Assembly: GCA_033297205.1 (NCBI GenBank)
Contig: MU859148.1
Location: 62,001 to 126,000, forward strand
DNA length: 64,000 nt
From: Pseudoneurospora amorphoporcata
Lineage: Eukaryota > Ascomycota > Sordariomycetes > Sordariales > Sordariaceae
Direction of reading: 5' to 3'
The position numbers were made by a program, and so were the translations under genes. Numbering within the stretch: position 1 is the first letter of the stretch; the number at the start of each line of letters is the position of its first letter. Under the pieces are notes generated by a model, which saw only the letters and a program-made list of their open reading frames with translations, was not told the origin of the DNA and did not search any database. Positions 58,302 through 64,000 of this stretch are shown here, piece after piece.

Positions 58302-60089
58302 TCAGAAAAGTTGACCGGGACTAATAAGGTCGTGTGAGATTGGCATTCTGAGAAAAGTGATAAAGGTAGTCGGGAAGGAATTTGAAGTGCTAGCAGACAA
58401 CTTTCTACCATATCTCACATTCCCTGCGCCCTCCTTGAACCAGTCTTCCGCTGCCATCTCCTCCGCTGAAGCGTAGTTGATGATCGTGCTCTTGGTAATA
58501 GTATATGCATGGTACGCATCGATGCCGTTCTCACTCCCCACACCACTCGAACTCTTGGCTCCTCCCCAAGGACTGCTAGGATCGTTGCGATGGTGAGTGT
58601 TGACCCAGACAATACCTGCATCGATCTGCTCAGACACGCGGAAAGCCTGTGCGAGGTCGCGAGTCCATATCGCTGCACCAAGTCCGAACTCACTATCATT
58701 GGCGAGCTCAACAGCCTCATCTTCAGTCCTGAATCCGACTACCACAACAACCGGCCCAAATGCCTCCTCACGCCAAATCCTTGTACTGAGCATGCTCCTA
58801 TCTGTTGCATTACTTTTTGCAAGGATGGTAGGCGGGAGGTAGTAGCCTTTTGAAAAGTTTGTGTCGTCGAGTTCACTGTGTCCCTCCAGTCTGTTTCCGC
58901 CTGCTTGTAGGATTAGCTCGTGGTATAGGGATGCCTCATCCACTAGCTCCGCAACATTCTTTAACTGCCGCTCTGATATCAGTGGACCCATCATACATTC
59001 GGGGTTCTTCGGTGAGCCCATCCGCCGTTCGATAGAGTTAGCTCTGGTAGTTAATCTTTGAAGCACTTTATCGTAGATTGATTCGTGAACAATGATCCTC
59101 GTAGCAGCCACACACGTCTGCCCACTTGCAATAAAAGCTCCGAAGGCGATGCCGTTGACAGCTGCGTCCAAGTCCGCATCCTTGAACACCACCAACGGCG
59201 CTTTCCCACCCAATTCAGCCGTATACTTGGCCAAGTTCCTTCCCACAATCTCGCCAATCGCCCGCCCCGCTGTGGTCCCGCCCGTAACATCCACCTTCTT
59301 GACAAGCGGGTGTTCAACGAGTGCTTTTCCAGTAGTAGCACCGTATCCGGGGAGCACGCTCAAGACTCCGTCCGGCAGACCCGCCTCCTTCATGATCTTC
59401 CCAGCGTCAGTGATGTGATGGGGGTCAACTCACTCGGCTTCAGAAGCACCGAGTTACCCGCCGTCAAGGCTGGAGCAAGCTTCTTGACGGCAATCAGCAG
59501 GGGGTGGTTGAAGGGAGTAATTTGTACGACCACACCCAACGGTCGACGGTCGAGGAAATTGTGTAGATTGCCGACGGTAGGAAGCACGGAACGTTCTTCG
59601 GTACGGAGCAAGGCGGCATAGTAGCGGAACCATTTAACGAGAGAGGGAACTTGGGCGTTCATTTCGCGGATTGCTCGACCTGTTTGTTCTACTTCAATCT
59701 CAATGAGAACGGCTATGTGGGTTTCGAAGAGGCTAGCGGCTCGTTCAAGGACTTCTGCGCGAACATGACGGGGAGCACGGGACCAGATGCCGGACTTGTA
59801 GGTGGCGTGAGCGAGCTCGACGGCGGAGACGACATCCTCTTGTGAAGCGGGGTGGCAGCTGGATTATAGAAAAAACTGTGTAAGCCAAAATATAGATTTC
59901 ATACATGGGAGGTTCTGCTTACTGGGCAATGATCTCGCCTGTTGCTGGGTTCTCCACGGGGATCCTGGGTCGGAAAGTCAGTGATACGATCTCAAGCAAT
60001 TTCTTCCAAGTTTTGGGGAAAATAACACACAATTCTCCATTTCCTGTCCTTTCAGCACCCCCAATCCATAATAGATGTTCAGTTGTCAT
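58302..60089 (-). CDS. Aldehyde dehydrogenase with an apparent frameshift
   Basis: NAD(P)-dependent oxidation of an aldehyde to its acid. Exons 60031-60089, 59923-59964 and 58302-59858. Intron 1 restores GNGELIPVENPATGEII. Family landmarks in order: TPFNHPLL (Asn of the oxyanion hole), VLLKPSELTP, DVTGGTTAGR, AELGGKAPLV (general-base Glu), SGQTCVAATR (catalytic Cys), EEAFGPVVVV and HHRNDPSSPWGGAKSSS. The frame breaks at about 59397-59402: the upstream part ends TSLTLGRS-stop, while the downstream part needs the +1 frame (KIMKEAGLPDGVLSVLPGYG); the two frames overlap by ATGA. One extra base would give the expected LGKIMKEAG. A 37-nt intron starting GTGAGT would bypass it but deletes the conserved SELTP and is shorter than any other intron here. 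About 30 residues extend past the usual ALDH end. Confidence 0.8.
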
Positions 60090-60752
60090 TTTCCTCTCTT
60101 CGCAACGACTTGCTGTAGTGATCACGATGATCCAAGTTCAGGGGTTGTTGTATACAAATAAGGTTGCCCGGGAGACGGTGTAGTGGAGACAAGACCGGGG
60201 TGAACTCTTCGACACTCTGAATCTGTGTTGCAACTAGAAGATGCTCAGGCTCAAAAAAAGCAGAAACTGAAAAGATTGGATATTTTCCTTTCGTCAACAA
60301 GTTCTTCGTCTCCAAGTTATTTGAATGCTGCACAGTACTGTGTAGTTCCTTCCTCGGTCAAGAGGCGGGGGCGGGGGCCGGCCGCCTTGTGCCTTCCTTA
60401 TCGCCAATCCGAGTGGGGCATCAGCGGCCGATGTCGTACGTACTGCACCGAGAATGGCAGGAGCAGATAAGATAGCTCCTACTGTGAACATTGGTCTTTC
60501 TCTTTGTGAAGTTCAAGAACCCTGAGCGTTTTTTTGGTCTTGTGAGTCCACTTCAGAATGTTCTCTTGGCTGCAAGATACTCTGTCCGTCCTGTCTTCAT
60601 CGATTACACAACCACTAGTGTGCGCTTTGTGTTTTAAGGTCAATTTAGAGAAATTTAGAGAGATAAGAGGCAAGAACCTCAGGTAACGATTGCAAGAACA
60701 CTCATGCTTTGCGAGACGGTTTGTGGGTGAGAAAATGGTGTACAATGAGTCC
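60090..60752. other. Intergenic: ALDH promoter and RING gene 3' flank
   Basis: A 663-base gap between two leftward genes. No gene is seen. A GC-rich block CGGGGGCGGGGGCCGGCCGCC lies near 60364-60384. Confidence 0.5.
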
Positions 60753-61647
60753 CTATTCCTCTATCCGCCCAGCTCCTGCTAACATTGCTCGCGGTGGTTC
60801 AGCTACATGGCCTTCGCTCTGGTTATACGCATTCGCTAACGTTTTGAGATTTGCCCGACTGTTAGGGAGTCAGCAAAGGTGGCTTTCTTGAACCCAGACC
60901 TGGGACAAAACGACTTCATAAGGAGATGGGAAGAAACACTTGCCATAAGGGGCATGTCACCCCAAAGTTCAGAAGCCATGGATCGATACAGGGCGGATGG
61001 AAGAAGTGACCGCAGGGAAGCCTCCTCACGTTCGTCCCACAGACAAAGTCATCGGTACAGATGGCACAAGTCTGTATCAAAGACGTGGTGTCGGCGTCTT
61101 CTCGGCAAGGCTGTCGGCCCCTATGCTTGCCCAAGAGTGCGTGTCGTATCTGGGGGTAGAAGTCGCGCCATGCCTTGCGAGATGGCTTGTCTCCCCCTTC
61201 GGAATCGCTGACTGCCATGTCCATGCCGCGCAACAAATTCAACCCCGTTGGACTTGTGCTTCCATCATGGTGAAAATCCTGGCCCATGAAGTCTGGGTCA
61301 TACTTTACGAGTGGCAACGAGCGGAGGGCGTTGATCCCAATGCCTCCGGAACCTTTCTTCAGTCTTCGGTGTGAGTCTCCAACGGATTCGGTCCTGTAAG
61401 AGCTTCGTCTGGCCACAAATAAGGCTATTAGGATGAGGATGGAGACGATGATACATATGACAATGGATACTGCGGGCGGACTCTCGCCAGGATGGCTGGG
61501 GTCCTGCGGGCCCGTCGGCATTCCAGGCACGGTAGGCATTGTCGTAGTTGTGGGTTGGTGATGGCTGCTGAAACCAGAACTAAAGTTCCCAATGAAAAAA
61601 ATGGACAAGGTGCTGGTGATATTGGCAGTAGGACCAAAGGCCCTCAT
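60753..61647 (-). CDS. Single-pass membrane RING-H2 finger protein (E3 ubiquitin ligase candidate), GC-AG intron
   Basis: Exons 60944-61647 and 60753-60858 give 269 residues. The intron (60859-60943, 85 nt) begins GCAAGT and ends CTAACAG; removing it converts a dead-end CPLW into CPLCRANL. The complete RING-H2 is C194-x2-C197, C212-x-H214-x2-H217-x2-C220, C232-x2-C235 (CAIC, LPCGHFFHPPCIDPWL, TCPLC). A transmembrane helix spans about 59-79 (AVSIVICIIVSILILIALFVA), so the finger is probably cytosolic and the N-terminal Thr/Pro-rich part lumenal or outside. The start used is the first ATG after a stop. However, coding-like sequence lies further upstream on the same strand (61656-61925 and 61922-62190, the latter with a signal-peptide-like FILAISLSFLPRALA), so one or more 5' exons may be missing. 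Layout recalls PA-TM-RING ligases. Confidence 0.8.
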
Positions 61648-63143
61648 ATACTCACATCCATCATCAGGTCAAAGCCAACAGGTGACATAATGACGACCAA
61701 CAAGAGCATTTCAATAGTCATGGCCACCAAGCGTTGGCAACCTGGGCTGCCTTGTATGCCATACGAGTTTCTGGCAGTGCGCAAGGGCTGCACTGTGGCT
61801 AGAGCCTCGATGAAATAGCATCCGATCTGCCGGCCACCAACCCAGCAACGGACAGATATCCTACGGCCAAGATTCTCACGACAGTCGTCGCAGGTTGAAC
61901 CAAAAGCGCGTTGAGCTTGACTCAGAACCAGGGTTTACGCTTATTTCTAATCCAAATAAGGTCCAGAGGGGGAGAGGGATGGACTTCCAATGAGATGGGC
62001 AGTGGCTCGCAGCGGACATCAAGATGAGCTGACGTAAGGAACGTGTCATTCAAGCCATGACCCGTCTGTGCCAACGCACGGGGAAGAAAGGACAAGGAGA
62101 TAGCTAGTATGAAGCAGTTGGAGGTGACTGGTACCGGTCCTAAGGAACACTCGTCCTTCAGATTCGAAGCATCAGAAGCACACGGCACTCTTTCAGGAGC
62201 TCGAGACTGATAACCCAAGGAATGCGCGCTGGCTTATGCTGGCCCTGCTTTCCGGTACTGGTGGAGGCTTTCCACATGGCTGAACCCAACGGGTCAATGC
62301 GTTTGACATTTGTAATCACGGATTCCCGCCATATATGGCTTAACTTGGACTCGTGTACGATACCGGATCGCTGATTAAAGGCGAAGACGAGGAGAAATCT
62401 GAGGTGTGGCGCATTACCTGGACCGTAAAAGTCAGGGCGATGGTCTTCGGGTCTATCTTAGTTAGTGATTTCAACGCGTGCGAGATGAAGGCGAGATCCA
62501 GGCTGACATGATACCCGAGCAAAGTCGAACGCAATAACGCCGGCTCTTTAAGTGATCACCCGGTTAAATCGGCAAAGCTCCGGGGACGGAAAATGGCCCC
62601 GGAAGCATTGCATCGGCCTCGGCTACGACAAAATGCGGGGCCAAAAGCTCAAGGGACAGCGGGGGCCCGATCGGGGAACTAGGTTCTAAGGTATCAGCCG
62701 GGGGTCACTGGGCAGGCAGCCTGAAAAGAGGGGCACCTGGCCTGCTGGCCACCCCGAAAGGTTGGCGGAGAGCTGTCCTCAGTGCTCCACGGAAACATCC
62801 GATATTAACCAATCAGAAGACGGCATAAGCATCGAAAGGCATCGAAGGTCCAGAGCTTTCCATTCCCTTTCCACGCCCACCAGAGTTGACGAAGGCCGCC
62901 TGGGCCGCTGCCGTTTCCATCAGGTCGCGCCCTCCTTCTCCCTGTGAATAAATCTGGTGATCCTTCAGCCTGGTCTTTCGCCGAACCCTTTTTTCCTGGG
63001 CGCTAACATCCAATTCTTTGATACCTACAAGCAAGATTCAGTTCTGTAACGCACGAGTTTGCATTCCCCATTCGCATTTTCCTCTTTCTCGAGATACCCA
63101 TATCGCCTTCAGCTACCTCTAATACAAGTAACCACACACCGTA
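61648..63143. other. Divergent region between RING and Sti1 genes
   Basis: The left third probably holds 5' exons of the RING gene (see that entry). The right part is the promoter and leader of the Sti1 gene; I see no perfect heat-shock element (three alternating GAA/TTC blocks with 2-nt spacing), although imperfect GAA and TTC words are frequent at 62815-62990. Confidence 0.45.
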
Positions 63144-64000
63144 ATGTCGACCGCAGACGAGCTCAAGGCTCTTGGCAACAAGGCCATTGCCGAGAAGAAC
63201 TTTGACGAGGCCATGTAAGCCCTGCCGCTGATCCCATATCTGTCTTGGCTGTCCCCTGACCATAGCTGACTGGGTGTCCCTTTCCAGTGAGAAGTTCACA
63301 CAAGCCATTGCCCTCGACCCTAGCAACCACATCCTCTACAGCAACCGTTCCGCCGCGTACGCCTCCAAGAAGGACTGGGACAATGCTCTGCAGGATGCCG
63401 AGAAGACCACCGAGATCAAGCCCGACTGGCCCAAGGGTTGGGGCCGCAAGGGCGCAGCGCTCTTCGGCCAGCGCGACCTGCTGGGCGCCCACGATGCTTA
63501 CGAGCAGGGCCTCAAGATCGATCCTAACAATGCTGGCTTGAAGAAGGATTATGAGGCTGTTCAGCGCGCCATGTCCCAGGAGGCTGGTGGTGATCTCGGC
63601 GGTGATCTCAGCGGCGGTATTGGGCAGATGTTCGCCGACCCCAACCTTATCCAAAAGTTGGCCGGCAATCCCAAGACGGCTGCCTTCCTCTCTGATCCCG
63701 CCTTCATGGCCAAGCTCCAGGCTATCAAGCAGAACCCTTCAAACGCACAAGACCTCTTCTCTGACCCCAGAATCATCCAGGTCCTTGGCGTCCTGATGGG
63801 TGTAGACATGGAGTTGAGGGATTCGGCGCCCACTGACGCCCCCCAGGAGGACGTCAAGATGACCGATGCTCCCGCCCCTAAGCAGGAGGAGCCACCAAAG
63901 CCCAAGACGCCCGAGCCTGAGCCCGAGCCGGAGGTGGATGAGGAGGAGTTGGAGAAGAAGAAAGCCAAGGAGGCGGCCGATAAGGAGAAGGCCCTTGGCA
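63144..64000 (+). CDS. Sti1/Hop-type Hsp70-Hsp90 co-chaperone (3' end off the right edge)
   Basis: Cytosolic adaptor that bridges Hsp70 and Hsp90 for client transfer. Exons 63144-63214 and 63288 to the edge; the intron (GTAAGC...CAG) joins AT to T-GAG, giving FDEAIEKFTQAI. TPR1 domain at about residues 3-120: ADELKALGNKAIAEKNFDEAI, SNHILYSNRSAAYASKKDW and PDWPKGWGRKGAALFG, with the Asn/Lys/Arg residues of a two-carboxylate clamp. A DP1 domain follows at about 130-205 (GQMFADPNLIQKLAGNPKTAAFLSDPAF, then DPRIIQVLGVLMG), then a charged Pro/Glu-rich linker. The 262 codons visible stop before TPR2A/TPR2B/DP2. The order TPR1-DP1-linker is diagnostic. Confidence 0.93.

Noticed and set aside
59412..59448. 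37-nt GTGAGT...AAG intron as a simple fix for the ALDH frame
   Set aside because: It would remove the conserved SELTP motif, ends in an uncommon AAG acceptor and is shorter than any other intron in the window; kept only as an alternative.
1..64000. CRISPR arrays, rRNA genes, dispersed 5S genes
   Set aside because: No array of equal-length repeats and spacers was seen, and no segment resembling the Neurospora 5S sequence was found by eye.

Overview
This window looks like nuclear DNA of a filamentous ascomycete in the Sordariales, most likely Neurospora or a very close relative. The clues are genes broken by short introns (about 55-280 nt, mostly GT-AG with CTAAC/CTGAC-like branch sites), long intergenic stretches with poly-T and short tandem repeats, and family content. 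The best marker is the cyclophilin gene at 11.8-12.9 kb. It has a second in-frame ATG 43 codons upstream that adds a mitochondrial presequence, the arrangement known for Neurospora csr-1. No rRNA, tRNA, CRISPR array or autonomous transposon was recognised.

Layout. 0-2.6 kb: 5' part of a Zn2Cys6 transcription factor (minus, runs off the left edge). 4-4.9 kb: small secreted Kre9/Knh1-like cell-wall protein. 7.4-9.1 kb: MFS transporter. 10.1-16.2 kb: housekeeping block of RNA polymerase III subunit RPC34/RPC6, cyclophilin csr-1 and an epsin-type ENTH protein. 17.4-19.8 kb: a four-helix membrane protein whose frame continues past a TAG into a proline-rich tail. 22-26.6 kb: SWIM/RING protein, membrane-anchored prolyl-4-hydroxylase-like enzyme and YtcJ-type amidohydrolase. 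28.1-31.9 kb: amino-acid permease and L-lactate dehydrogenase. 35.5-36.7 kb: amidoligase-family protein of unknown role. 36.7-43.6 kb: 6.9 kb with no convincing gene. 43.6-47.6 kb: cytochrome P450 and a secreted eqolisin (G1) protease. 50.8-53.7 kb: Prm10/ThrE-like membrane protein. 56.5-60.1 kb: small secreted cysteine-containing protein, an orphan reading frame and an aldehyde dehydrogenase with an apparent frameshift. 60.8-61.6 kb: membrane RING-H2 protein with a GC-AG intron. 63.1 kb to the right edge: Sti1/Hop co-chaperone (truncated).

The genes do not form one pathway. Core functions (Pol III, cyclophilin, epsin, Sti1) alternate with accessory transport, redox and secreted functions. 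The P450, eqolisin, P4H, amidohydrolase and aldehyde dehydrogenase do not form a recognisable secondary-metabolite cluster, since there is no PKS, NRPS or terpene synthase. The points most worth a second look are the GC-AG intron that completes the RING finger, the tandem hairpin repeats at 20.3-20.6 kb, a 347-bp TA-flanked inverted-repeat element at 54.5-54.9 kb, the amidoligase gene, and three genes whose frames are interrupted (ALDH, eqolisin, membrane/proline-rich gene).
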